Source of the DNA: Gnetum montanum
Lineage: Eukaryota; Streptophyta; Gnetopsida; Gnetales; Gnetaceae
Assembly (NCBI GenBank): GCA_015680685.1
Contig: MNCI01020816.1
Location: 215,362-279,361, forward strand
Length of the DNA: 64,000 nt
Direction: 5' to 3'
This document shows positions 35,609 to 45,787 of this stretch, piece by piece. Each line of letters begins with the position of its first letter. The stretch's first letter is position 1. The notes under the pieces were generated by a model that searched no databases, was not told where the DNA came from, and saw only the letters and a program-made list of their open reading frames with translations. The translations under genes and the position numbers were made by a program.

Positions 35609-36555
35609 TGATCACCATCAAAGTATCACATCAATGGGCCCCTGTTGATGCAGCCTTGTTGATGGACCCCCATCGACGAGGCCTCATTTACATGGTGTTG
35701 CCCCATCGACGGGGCCACATCGACATAGCTTTTGCTACATTGATAGGGCCTCATCAAAGTAGCCCTAGAGCAAAAACTATAAATACGAGCTCCCAGCCAT
35801 GTTTATGGGGATTCAAATCATAGTAGTAGCAGAGCTCTTGTAGTTTGTCTATTTGAAAGTTAGAATATTTTCTCCTAATGCTCGCAATAGGATTCATTGA
35901 GTGTACAAATCTTTATTCGAGCACTGTGGTACTTGAACCACACCAATGTGTACAATAATAAAGACAAACTTCTTGATAAACCTTCCAGCATTTTGGATAG
36001 CTTAAATTTTTTATTTATGTATTCATTATTTTTATTAAATATTCAATCAATTAAGCTAAATTAGACTTTAATCAATTAAGCTAAATAGATTAAGTACATA
36101 AGTATAACCACTTCAAGCGTAAACATGTATTCACTTGGTAATCCCAGCAGCATTATTGCTTGGTGTGCCCAATAGCGTAGCATTTGGTAGCCCAACAATG
36201 GATTCGTGGGTTCAGGACGTGTATGGAAAGTGGGACCAGATGCTTATGTTAGAATTAGTTAAAAGCTAGCTAATTAGTTAAATTAAATTAGTCATTAAAC
36301 CACTTCATCTCTCTATTTAAGTACCAAAGAACATAAAACATAAAACAATAAAAATTATATGCCTCGATTACACTTAACCATACCTTTGTACATCACAAGT
36401 GTAATTGGGAAAATAATGAATGATCTTAGGGCAAGGTTCACTGCCTAGAACAGTAGTGCACCAAAAACTATAGAGTCCACAATATTTGACCAGATCATGC
36501 ATGAACGCTTTGTGATTCATATGGTTGGGCATAGGGGTACCTTAATTGCTAATCA
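35609..36555 (+). repeat. Ath2 3' LTR (947 bp)
   Basis: It starts TGATCACCATC and ends GCTAATCA. The U3 array of words like CATCGACGAGGCC spans 35640-35765 and the TATA box ACTATAAATACG is near 35777. It matches the split 5' LTR (18297-19163 and 25728-25792). Sequence matching Tat1 resumes immediately after. Confidence 0.88.
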
Positions 36556-38035
36556 AAGTTAAACACCTTTAGCCTTAGCTTGACTTAGCTAAAAAATTTG
36601 TTTCTTAATATCATGAATGTTTGATTGCACATATCTATCACTCAGAAAACATGCTTGCAAACACATTAGCTACTTTTTCTCTTAGTATTAATCTAATTTT
36701 CCTTAAGATCTTCTATCTCACTCAACACAAGAGGCACCCATCACTCTCATAGATAAACAACATGTTGGCTTAGTTAACTTAGAAGAGGATAAACAATATT
36801 GAGATATTATACAACACTTGTAAAATGAGGGAACTCTTGAAAACTTATCTTTATTTCAAAAATATGCTATTTGTGAATGTTTTAAACATTTTTGTATTAT
36901 AGATCTTGGTATTTAAAATTGTATTTTTACATCAAGTGTTCTTCTATGTTGCCTAAGTCATGATGGAGAACAAACAATCTTAGAACATGTACACATAGGT
37001 GTATGTAATGGTCACTTAGAATCATGGTCTCTCATAACTTTATCATTTTGCTAGTTTATTATTGACTCATAATATCTAGGGATGCATATACAATGGTTAA
37101 GCTTTATAATACATGCCAATCTCATGCTTTTCTTATGTATGTACCATATCAGGAGCTTAGGGCTTCAAAAATTATATGGCCCTTCTAGAACTATGGCTTG
37201 GATCTCATATGTTCTATCAATCCCCTATTCTCCACTAGTTATCAATTCATCTTAATAGCTACATAGTACTTCATCAAGTGGATTGAAGCCAATCCCTTGA
37301 AATCTGCAACATCTAAGTATGTCTTTCATTCTATCTTGGACTACATCATCATTCACTTTAATATTCTCTTCCACATTTTACTAATAATGGATCTCAATTC
37401 AAGAGTAAAGAAGTTGTCAAATTCTATGATCAAAATCAAATTGCTCAATAATTCTCATATTCATAATATTCCAAATCTAATGGTCAATTTGAGTCAACCA
37501 ATAAATTTCTCATGCATTTGCTCAAAACTATGGTTGACAAGTCCTAACAAAACTAGCATACCTAACTATATCATGCCCTTTGGGTCTACCAAACCACTTT
37601 TTGAACTACACCTAGCCAAATCCCATTCATGCTTACCAATGGTTTAGAAGTAAGGTTGTTGATGAAGCTAGATGTACCTTCTATTTGTACAACTTTAAAA
37701 AATTAGATGTCAGATGAGAAGAATAACAAAATGTGCTATGTTGAGTTGGATACCCTTGAAGAAAATTGCAAGCAAGTAGTAATCAACATTCAAAATCATC
37801 AAGAAGCTATGCATTATTGCCATGATAAATATGTTAGACTAAGAGAGATCAAAAAAGATGATCTTTTTCTACAACACTTTCTCAATGGCAAGACATCCAA
37901 GTTCTTTCTAAATTGGTAGGGTCCTTTCATCATCCTCAAGATTCTTGGTAATGGAGCATACTATTTGGTAGACTTAGATGACAATCAGTATCTAGATCTT
38001 GTGAATAGGGCATACCCTAAAAGGTACTACATTTG
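36556..38035 (+). pseudogene. pol: Tat1 pol, second part: integrase
   Basis: It continues Tat1 pol after the Ath2 insertion. Near 36990-37020 VHIGVCNGH matches the zinc-binding part of Tat2 integrase (VHEGLCEGH). Near 37180-37330 a block matching IKWIEANPLKSATSKYVF aligns with TKWVEVIPLKKTTSKQVC of Tat2. The C-terminal part near 37850-38030 (GPFIILKILGNGAYYLVDLD) aligns with Tat2 near 56540-56600. Many frameshifts; the catalytic residues are not all readable. Confidence 0.75.
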
Positions 38036-38814
38036 AAGAAAAAAATAAAAATAAAAGATAAAACATAAAATAAAATATAAAATCATTAGTTTTTCTCTAA
38101 CACTTACCTCTTACTTTACTTTTATTTTATTGCATTACCTTTGATTCCCTTCCTATCTTGCTCTCCATCTTTTATCTTTATCTTCTTCTCTATTTTCTAC
38201 TATTATTCTTTTCCATCTTTCTGATGCAAATTTCTTGTATTTTCTCCTAATCTCTCCTTGTTCATTCTACTAATATTTCTTCCATCATAATGGTATGATG
38301 AGGATATTTACAAGTAATCTACCTCATGTACAGAGCCATGTATTCTACCATGTTTACTTTATGTGAGGGTATGTTGAGTTTGATTGGGATAAGGGGAGAA
38401 TTTATTAACTTATAAGCATTAACATCATTAGAGTATGGGATCTAGCCATCATTCACTTCTATGACATAATACCTCAACTTGGTGTATAGACAATGTTCCC
38501 CATTTCTTCCATGCTTTATTAATTCTTGATTGTGTTATTCTATATTTCACCTTTTCTCTCTCTTATTTTTCCATTATTCCTGTAACTTTCCATCCTATCT
38601 CTATTCCCCTTCATCTCATTAGTATATCAATGAGGATTGAGTAACTATGTTCTCTTTTAGTGAGGATGCATTAAGAGCTTAAGTGGAATAGGGTATGAAC
38701 ATCATCAATGACATCCCTTCAACCATTTTATGTGATAGGATTTAGCCATGTCTCCTTTCTCTGGCATAGCACAATCCTCATGATTTTTGTATTAACAATA
38801 TCCTAACATTTTCC
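38036..38814 (+). other. Tat1 3' untranslated region with an imperfect tandem repeat
   Basis: No gene. Two diverged units of some 330 bp follow each other: each has a word like ATGATGAGGAT or ATCAATGAGGAT, then GGGTATG, then GGATCTAGCCAT or GGATTTAGCCATG, then a word like GACATAATAC or GGCATAGCAC. Tandem repeats in this place are common in Tat elements. Ends at the Ath4 target duplication CCTTG (38815-38819). Confidence 0.45.
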
Positions 38815-38819
38815 CCTTG

Positions 38820-39587
38820 TGATGAGTGGCGAGGTACCCCTACACTCAACCATACGAATACAAGTGTTTCACGCACGATCCGGTCGAACTCTAAGGACTA
38901 AGTGCTTACACGCCTTAATGGAATACTTAGGGCTAATCAATCATTGTCTTCCCAAACTTACTTGTATTGTCAAGATTGTATGGTTAAGTAAGCTTGAGGC
39001 ATATGATTTTTATAGCTTTTTTCTTTTTTATGTCTTCTGCTAATAAAGGAGAGGGATAGAGAACTAAGTGGCTAATTTATCTCAACTATTCATCAACTAG
39101 TTTCTAATTGTTCCTAACACTAGTATCCATTCCCACTTGCCGTACGCATCCTAAACTAGTGCAACGCTACTAGGATTACCAAAGGTTAATCATTATTGGG
39201 TTACCAAGCACCATACGCATGCTCGAAGCAGTTGTACTGAATGTACTTAACTAAGAGGGTCGAAGGTTGAGAGAGATATTAATTAACTAGAAAAGCATTA
39301 AACATCCAACAATAATTAATTACTAATTAGCTTACTCTGTATGTTGTAAGGTTTATCATAAAGTTCATCTTTATTGCCGTACATAATTGTGTACTCAGGT
39401 ACAAATTGCTCGAATAAAGATTTGTTCACTCTATGACTCCTACTGCGGGCACACAGAAATAATTCTAACTCTAGAATGACTAAACTACAAGAATCTGGCT
39501 AAGGGTCTAAGTCTAAATATCTTGGAACAAAAGGTGCCACCTCTTATTTATAGAAGATGAGGCAAGACGTGATATCGCAGCTCATCA
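38820..39587 (-). repeat. Ath4 3' LTR (768 bp)
   Basis: On the minus strand it starts TGATGAGCTGCGATATCACG after the polypurine tract and ends CCACTCATCA. One CGATATC word remains near the LTR start. TATA box CTATAAATAAG (minus) near 39550. It is about 95% identical by eye to the 5' LTR over the compared 250 bp. The frame at 38819-39043 is inside the LTR and is not a gene. Confidence 0.92.
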
Positions 39588-41466
39588 TACCCCCATGATT
39601 GAATGAAAACTCGTCCTCGAGTTCCTTACAAAATATTGGGAAGGTATGGGATTATTGACTTGAATGACAACTAATGGTGAATGGGGTGACATGTGAATGG
39701 ATCAACATTATAATACATGGCAACATTAGTATTCATGACCATAAGAGTGAAGACTATACATAATTAACGTCCAACCTTATTTGACAGCTGAGAGAGAAGA
39801 GAGAGAGAGAAGAAAGGAGAAGACGTGTTGCTATCGACGCCAAGATTTCACCTTCTGTTGTCCATCCATGAGCATGCCATCAATCTTGTTCCTTACACAA
39901 CTGTTCCAGCACTAATCCATCCTGAGTGTTTTTTCCAGGTCTAGTCCATTGCTATATGATTGCCATCTACACACACAACACAGTCACACATGAGCAAGGA
40001 TAAGTAAATCACAATACAGTTCATACCTTGCTTCGGTGTAAGGTCCATTGGCTGAGTTGTGATATGGCCACTATNGAAAACATTTAAGGGAAAGAAGTTA
40101 ACTGATGCACCAAATAAGAATGCTAGTGGGTCCTCCCCAAAGCAAGCTCATGCCCTTTATGCCCTGACAAANTCTTCAGTAGCAATAGAATGGAAAAAGA
40201 TAAGGAATAAGAAAGATGGAGAAAAAGAAATAATGACCATGNATTCACCAAAGAGAAAACAATGCATCAACCAAAATATAGACTACTAATACAATCGACA
40301 ATGAGGTAAAAAATGGAGAAAGAATGACAAGAAGAAGAGAATGGAATGGAGTCCCAAGAACAAGCTGGTGTACAGTCCCTTGTGTATTTATGGTTAATGT
40401 AACTAAGTAGATCTCATTCCAAATCCAGCCTCAAACAATCACATCTAGTGACTTCACATTAATACACTTGACCAATCCATCCACTTGAAGTAACAAGAAT
40501 GCTTTTGCCAAAGAGTCACCACCATTCCAAGGAAACGAGAAAGGGAAAATAGGAAGCGAGAAAGGGCCTTAGTTAGAGGGAACATGTTGGTTTAGTTCCA
40601 TAACCAGTGCTTGTAGCCCAAATGATTATTTTGTCTAAGGGGTGTGCTTTGAATTCTCACTATTTTCTTTTTTTCTTTTTCTTTTTTGCGTAATAATCAC
40701 ACCATGCAAAGAGTTATTTTTATTGGATCAGCTTCCCGATAATGGAACAATGTCGCAATGGTAAGGAAAACTCAAGAAGAAAACATCCAAGCACCCAAGA
40801 GAATGGCCAGTACAAATGCATCAAATCCCCTTGAAGTCACACCCTTTTCAGTCCTTGAGTCCTTCCTTAGTTTGAGAAATGTCCAGTCACCAATTCGTTA
40901 ATAGTTTTATTATTAAAGAAAGGGACCGTACAGTTCCAAGCCAAGAGAGACCATAGAAATTCATGAATGTATGGATGACGTGGACTCATTGCATGTTATA
41001 TCAAAAGAACCATACCTTAGTATCAACATTATTACTCAAGGGTAGAAACCAAACATTAGCAATCAATAGAATACAGTTCATACCATCATCAGGAGCACTT
41101 ATTAGGTGACAAATCTAACAAAACAAAACAAAAACAACAAACAAAGACAAAAACAAGAACAACAACAAAAACAAAAACAAAAACAAACAAAACAAATAAT
41201 CACACAAAGAAATGAAAAAGTATAAATGATGTTACAAAACAAAACAAAAGAAAAATTAAAGAAATTTGTAAAACAAAAACTTAAAAAGGAACTAAGGACC
41301 TCAATTGGTTAGCAGAGGTGGCTGTCTCCCCCATGACTGAGTTAGAAGGAGGAGATCTGAAATAGTGAGCAGGGTCATCCCTTCTCAGAGGTATTATGTG
41401 CACTGACTATTCTAAATTCATGGAAAGGTTTGGTCTATTGCACATTGACTAACACTCTTTTATTAA
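39588..41466 (-). other. Ath4 noncoding 3' region and polypurine tracts
   Basis: Reverse complement of the regions in Ath1 and Ath3. The terminal tract AATCATGGGGGTA (minus) is 39588-39600 and the internal copy TCAGTCATGGGGGAGA lies near 41325-41340. Ns at 40075, 40172 and 40242 are collapsed gaps. An (AAAAC)n-like low-complexity stretch lies at 41105-41290. Frame 40059-40289 spans the Ns and is not reliable. Confidence 0.78.
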
Positions 41467-41560
41467 GGCTCTTGTTTAAATTTTTCAGGAATTTCCAACT
41501 TCCCCCACTTGATGTTTCCAGGTTAAGGTTTGGAAGTTGGCAGCGGACTTGCTCTAGTGC
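41467..41560 (-). other. Ath4 pol deletion junction
   Basis: On the minus strand GGGGGAAGTTGGAAATTCCT, then AAATTTAAACAAGAGCC, matches the start of reverse transcriptase in Ath1 (near 4952-4990). It then jumps to TTAATAAAAGAGTGTTAGTC, which matches Ath1 near the integrase end (7558-7580). The left breakpoint lies within about 15 bp of that in Ath3; the right breakpoint differs by about 90 bp. A shared AGCC may be microhomology. Confidence 0.8.
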
Positions 41561-41639
41561 ATCTATGCTTTCGATGTAAGCTCAAGTTATTCCCTCAGTT
41601 AGTTCCATGCACGTTAGTGAGTTGCTCTCTTGATCAACT

Positions 41640-42394
41640 ATCAGCCACTGGGTGTCTTCTTATTGTGTGGTTGCTGCATATAGGCACTTTTGTATGTTAA
41701 TGTCCTATGCACACTGGTTGCATGCAGGCAATGCTAAACTTTGCACATCCCATGATCTTTGCATGCAATTGCACCCTGTATCACTGTATGTGATGCATGG
41801 AACCTTCTTCTTCTCGATCTTTCCAAAAGTGTTCTCGTTAGATATTTTTAGGAAAAGATTACGGATTCCTATGCATGCATCTATAATACATAGTCATGCC
41901 CTTCCCATTATTATTGGGAAGTCCCCTTTACTATTATTCACTTGTATCACTAGGAAATCAATTAGGTATGACCACCCACATACAGTGGTAACGATGTCCT
42001 CCACTAGTCCCAAGGGAACAGTGATGGACTAGTTGGCCAACTCTAGGCGAATATTGCTCTTCCTTAATGGAGGTAGGTTCTAGGCTTTGTACATTTCTTG
42101 TGATATTAAGTTGATTCCAAAACCTGAGTCCATAAGAGCTTTGCATGGCTCATTCCTAGCAATTTGGAGATAGATTAGGGGGCTTCCAGGATCAGAGAAT
42201 TTCCTGGGAAGGTGGCCAACCTTGATCCAGTCAGTAACGGCATGTGTTAACATAACTGTATGAATTGAGCTTGGTGTTTGGTTCGAAGGGAGCTCTGAAG
42301 CCTTATTTGATGGGGAGGCATTCAAAGGTTCAACTGCTTGTGGTTGTAAGGGCTTGGTTGGACTATTGGTTCTGAAGAAAGGTTTTTTCTTCAT
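41640..42394 (-). pseudogene. Ath4 protease with an intact D-S-G site
   Basis: On the minus strand, LTHAVTDWIKVGHLPRKFSD leads to CKALMDSGFGINLISQEMYK, with Asp-Ser-Gly at 42130-42122. The part after that (the CGWSYP and RAWLST blocks of Ath3) is present but has frameshifts or stops. Confidence 0.78.
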
Positions 42395-43562
42395 ACGGTT
42401 GTCAGAACCAATAGTAGGTTAAGGATTCATAGCCCTTGCAGCATTACATTGCTGCAGTTGAGTAGGGAGTTCCCCTTGCATTGTTAGAGCGGGTGGTAAT
42501 GGAGCTATTGGTGTGAGAGTTGCGGATGGATTTAAAGGATGGTATGTTTATGGGTTATCTTCCCTAGGAGAAGGATTTCTATAATACTCATGGGCTTGGT
42601 AGTGATGTTGTGGTGTAATGTGACTAATAGAGTCACGTGGAGAGATTGGATGCTGCACGTAGTAGCCATATGGATCAGGTTTCCTATAGGGGTATTGTTG
42701 CCTTGGTGGTGGCATCCCCCATGACTATGGATATTACCACTGTTGATGTTGCTAAATGGGTTGTGGTGGAGTTCCACTTGGATAATATGTTGAAGGTTGG
42801 TGGAACTGCCTTGGGTTACCTTGGGGATAAGATAACCGTCGGGGTGTTTGCCGTTTATTAAGTCGTGGATTGAGTGCATACACCCCAAACTCTTGTAGAT
42901 GTGAGATCACTAGGCAACATCCCTTAGAATGGTCATATTGGCATATCTTGCATCCACCATCATTGTCTGTGTCTAAATCCACAACCTCTTTAATGATGGC
43001 CATTTTGCCCTTACCCTTATTACGTGCATTGTCCACTTCTCTCTTTTTCTTTTTGTCATGGTCACTACCTTGCTCCCTAGACTCCTCTACAATTTTGAGA
43101 ATAGTTTCAAACCTACTATCCAGGAAGTCCCACATTTGATCTACCTTTGCTGATACTTCTATTGTTAACTTTTGGAGTGGCAAGGTTTTCCTATTCACCA
43201 TATCTTCAAGTGGTGGCTCCTCTTCCTCCTCACAAAATCTCACTCCCCTTTTTTGGAGGGAAGGATCTCGGTTGTATTCTTCCACACTTTCTCTCTTTTG
43301 TAACTCACCTTCTTCTTTGGCTACTTACTCTAGCAATCTATGAATTTGATGAGACCTAAGCTCCGATAATCTTCCTTGGGCATACATCCTAAGGGTTCTT
43401 CTTGTTTCATGCCTAAGTCCATCCACGAGATGGCGTAGTTGATCCCACTACGAATAACCATGGCCAGGGCAACGATGTAATAGTGTGTAATAGTGGCCCA
43501 TGGCAGCATCCAAGGGTTCATGATTTCCTTACTTCCATCCTTGGATTTGCTTCCATAGGTTA
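42395..43562 (-). pseudogene. gag: Ath4 gag, C-terminal half
   Basis: On the minus strand the piece begins at the Tat2 insertion point with sequence matching SNLRKQIQGWKQ of the family, then an open stretch 43285-42752 with MEEYNRDPSLQKRGVRF, the acidic linker EEEEEPPLEDMVNRKTLPLQ, a coil-like segment (KVDQMWDFLDSRFETILKIV) and the Cys/His box CKICQYDHSKGCC. The Pro/Gln/Tyr-rich tail follows. It is fairly well preserved. Confidence 0.85.
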
Positions 43563-45328
43563 TGAAAACACCACAAAATTTTTTCCTAGCACTTTCAAAC
43601 AAGATTCAAGCTAAGTCATGCAGCTATCCAAGCATGAATACAACATGACCAAACTTAGAGGCCTCCGAAACAACCCCTGATGGTTCATGATTCAATAGGT
43701 AAGGTTCCCTCAGGGCCCACAGATGGCTGCATCACCTTTTGGCATCCAGAATCAAATGTTTTAGGCTTAAAATACTTGGTTTTGGCTAAGTACACCTTGG
43801 TTACATTTTCTTACACTGCACAGCGTAAGGATCAACGTCACCAACTTTTGGAGCCCCAAAACTGAGCTAAAACATGCTAAAACTAAGCACAAGGATCCCC
43901 CATGACCTTCACCAAGGTCCTCAGTAGCTCCCAGCCTCTAGAAATTAAAATTTGGGCCTCAAATGTGCCATTTTAACTTGGTGACGCTAGGTTTACTTTT
44001 CAGACGTTGTACAGCGAAACCAAGCAAAAATAGGGCAAAACAAGCAGTTTTAGGCAACATATTTTACACCAGAGTAACCCACAGGGACCAATAGCACTCG
44101 TACTTATTCACAGCCTTCAAAAACTCCAAATTTGAGCCTCAAATATGCCATTTTGACTTGGTGACGTTGGGGTTACTTTTTCAGACACTGCACAGCGTAA
44201 TGCCCAGCATTATCAACCAAACAGGGCCAAAACGACATCCAAATCAGCCCAAATTTGGCACACAGAACCCTCATGACCCATGGCATGCAGATCCACTCTA
44301 AAAACGGGTTTCACAAGTCAAAAATGGGTTCAAAATGCACTATTTTCAGGTCATATTCTATTAGTCATGCTGACATGCCTCTAGCAGCGTAAACACTTTC
44401 ATACGCTAGATGCTGGATGCTGACACCAAGATACCATGACACATTGCAAACATGCCAGAGCCAAATCCACGTACATTGGAGGCCTTGGCAAAGCAAAAAT
44501 AGCACAGATCTGTAGATCCGTATGCTAGACATCCAGGTCCACTCTTGTACTTTAACATTCTTTGTACATTTTGCATTTTTCAAAGTATCAAGCTCTTACG
44601 CTATGGATTACACACGTCAACTTAAGAGATCTTGGTCATGCTACACGCTGTACATTATAACATTTCATGCATCTGGTTAATGCACACACCTATCACCCAA
44701 TCCAAAGTTTTCTCACCCTGCAGCCATTGATCTTCTCCCAAATCCGAATCTCGCACCTAAAATCCTATAAATCTCCTATTTTTCCATTAGATGAAGGTTG
44801 GAAAAATTGGAATCTCACACACTTAAGAAATTTGGGCATCAATCTCATACGCTAGGCTTCATATAGACTTGAACATTGTACACCTGCAATCCAAAACCTG
44901 CATCTTCCCAGCATCCGTTCTCATCCATTGGGGCTAAACATCCACCTTGCAACCAATCCACAACTACGTTCTGACTGGTGCACATTCTAATTGCTTATCA
45001 ATACAAACATTTTGCATTATTTTCTGGATTCGTGCAGTTTACATTATTGTTCCTATTCATATTTTTTTTCCTGTTTTCATTATCTATTATTTAAATAGTT
45101 TACATTCATTTACGTTCAGTTTTGCATTTGTTTACATATAACCCAATGCATCGCAATTGCGTACGTTCGGGGAAGTCCTTGTTTGATCTGCATGCGGACC
45201 ATTCAAGGCACTCTGCCTCCGTTGATTTCTAGCTTGCCCTCAGGCAAAGGTAGGGTCTTACTATTTCATCCGTAGATCTCTCAGTGTCCATTCATTCCAC
45301 CCTCTCATCGACAATTTCAGACGGTATA
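43563..45328 (+). repeat. Tat2 5' LTR (1766 bp)
   Basis: It starts TGAAAACACCAC and ends GACGGTATA. TATA box (CCTATAAATCTCC) near 44765. An internal repeat of about 180 bp is visible: GGGCCTCAAATGTGCC near 43954 and GAGCCTCAAATATGCC near 44134, each followed by a word like TGACTTGGTGACG. The words ACGCTG and CAGCGTA are frequent. The frames inside (43680-43865, 44365-44583, 44667-44855, 44947-45141) repeat in the other LTR and are not genes. Confidence 0.9.
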
Positions 45329-45334
45329 GTAAAA

Positions 45335-45351
45335 TGGCGCTAGAAGGAGGG
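45335..45351 (+). other. Tat2 primer-binding site, tRNA not identified
   Basis: TGGCGCTAGAAGGAGGG begins six bases after the LTR end, the expected place. Sequences of this form are common after the 5' LTR of plant Tat elements; the matching tRNA could not be settled by eye. Confidence 0.6.
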
Positions 45352-45787
45352 CCGAACTTGTTTTCTGTTTAATCAAAACGCTGATCACGTTACCTATTCA
45401 AACGCTACCTGAACCAAGTGCTGAAACCATGCTGCTACAGTGCTACTACAGTGTTTTTTCAACAAAAACACACAAAACGCATATGTTTCAAAGCCGAATT
45501 CACCGTAATTCGCACCTAGAAAAATTTTCAGTGTTCACACGCTGGACATTTAGACAAACTTTTAGTGTTCACATGCTAGACACTTAAACAAATTTTCAGT
45601 GTTCACACGCTGGAAACCTAGACAAATTTCCAATATTCACATGCTGACGTTGGTCACGCTGACGTTGGTCACGCTGTTCAACACTTAACCATATTGTCTC
45701 TCTTCAATACTTAGCCATATTTTCTCTTTCTAACACTTAGCCATATTTTTTCTTTCGCTTACGTTGTTACATCTAGACACTTTGACA
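45352..45787 (+). repeat. Tat2 leader with short tandem repeats
   Basis: No gene. Between 45530 and 45645 about four copies of a unit near 37 bp carry TTCACACGCTGGAC. At 45645-45680 TGACGTTGGTCACGC is repeated twice. At 45682-45756 a unit near 30 bp with ACTTAGCCATATTTTCTC occurs three times, just before gag. Confidence 0.75.

Larger units (their letters stand above)
18297..36555 (+). mobile_element. Ath2: Athila-lineage element split by Ath3 and inserted into Tat1
   Basis: The 5' LTR is 18297-19163 plus 25728-25792, interrupted by Ath3, and the 3' LTR is 35609-36555. Without Ath3 the element is about 11.7 kb. The hexamer AAAGTT occurs at both edges (18292-18297 and 36555-36560), consistent with a 5-bp target duplication. 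Order seen: gag, protease, reverse transcriptase, RNase H, then a deletion that removed integrase, a 3' noncoding region, an extra sense frame, polypurine tract and LTR. It lies in Tat1 pol, whose RNase H and integrase stand on either side. Confidence 0.88.

Noticed and set aside
41105-41290. (AAAAC)n-like stretch
   Set aside because: Low-complexity noncoding sequence of the Ath4 3' region; no function can be supported.
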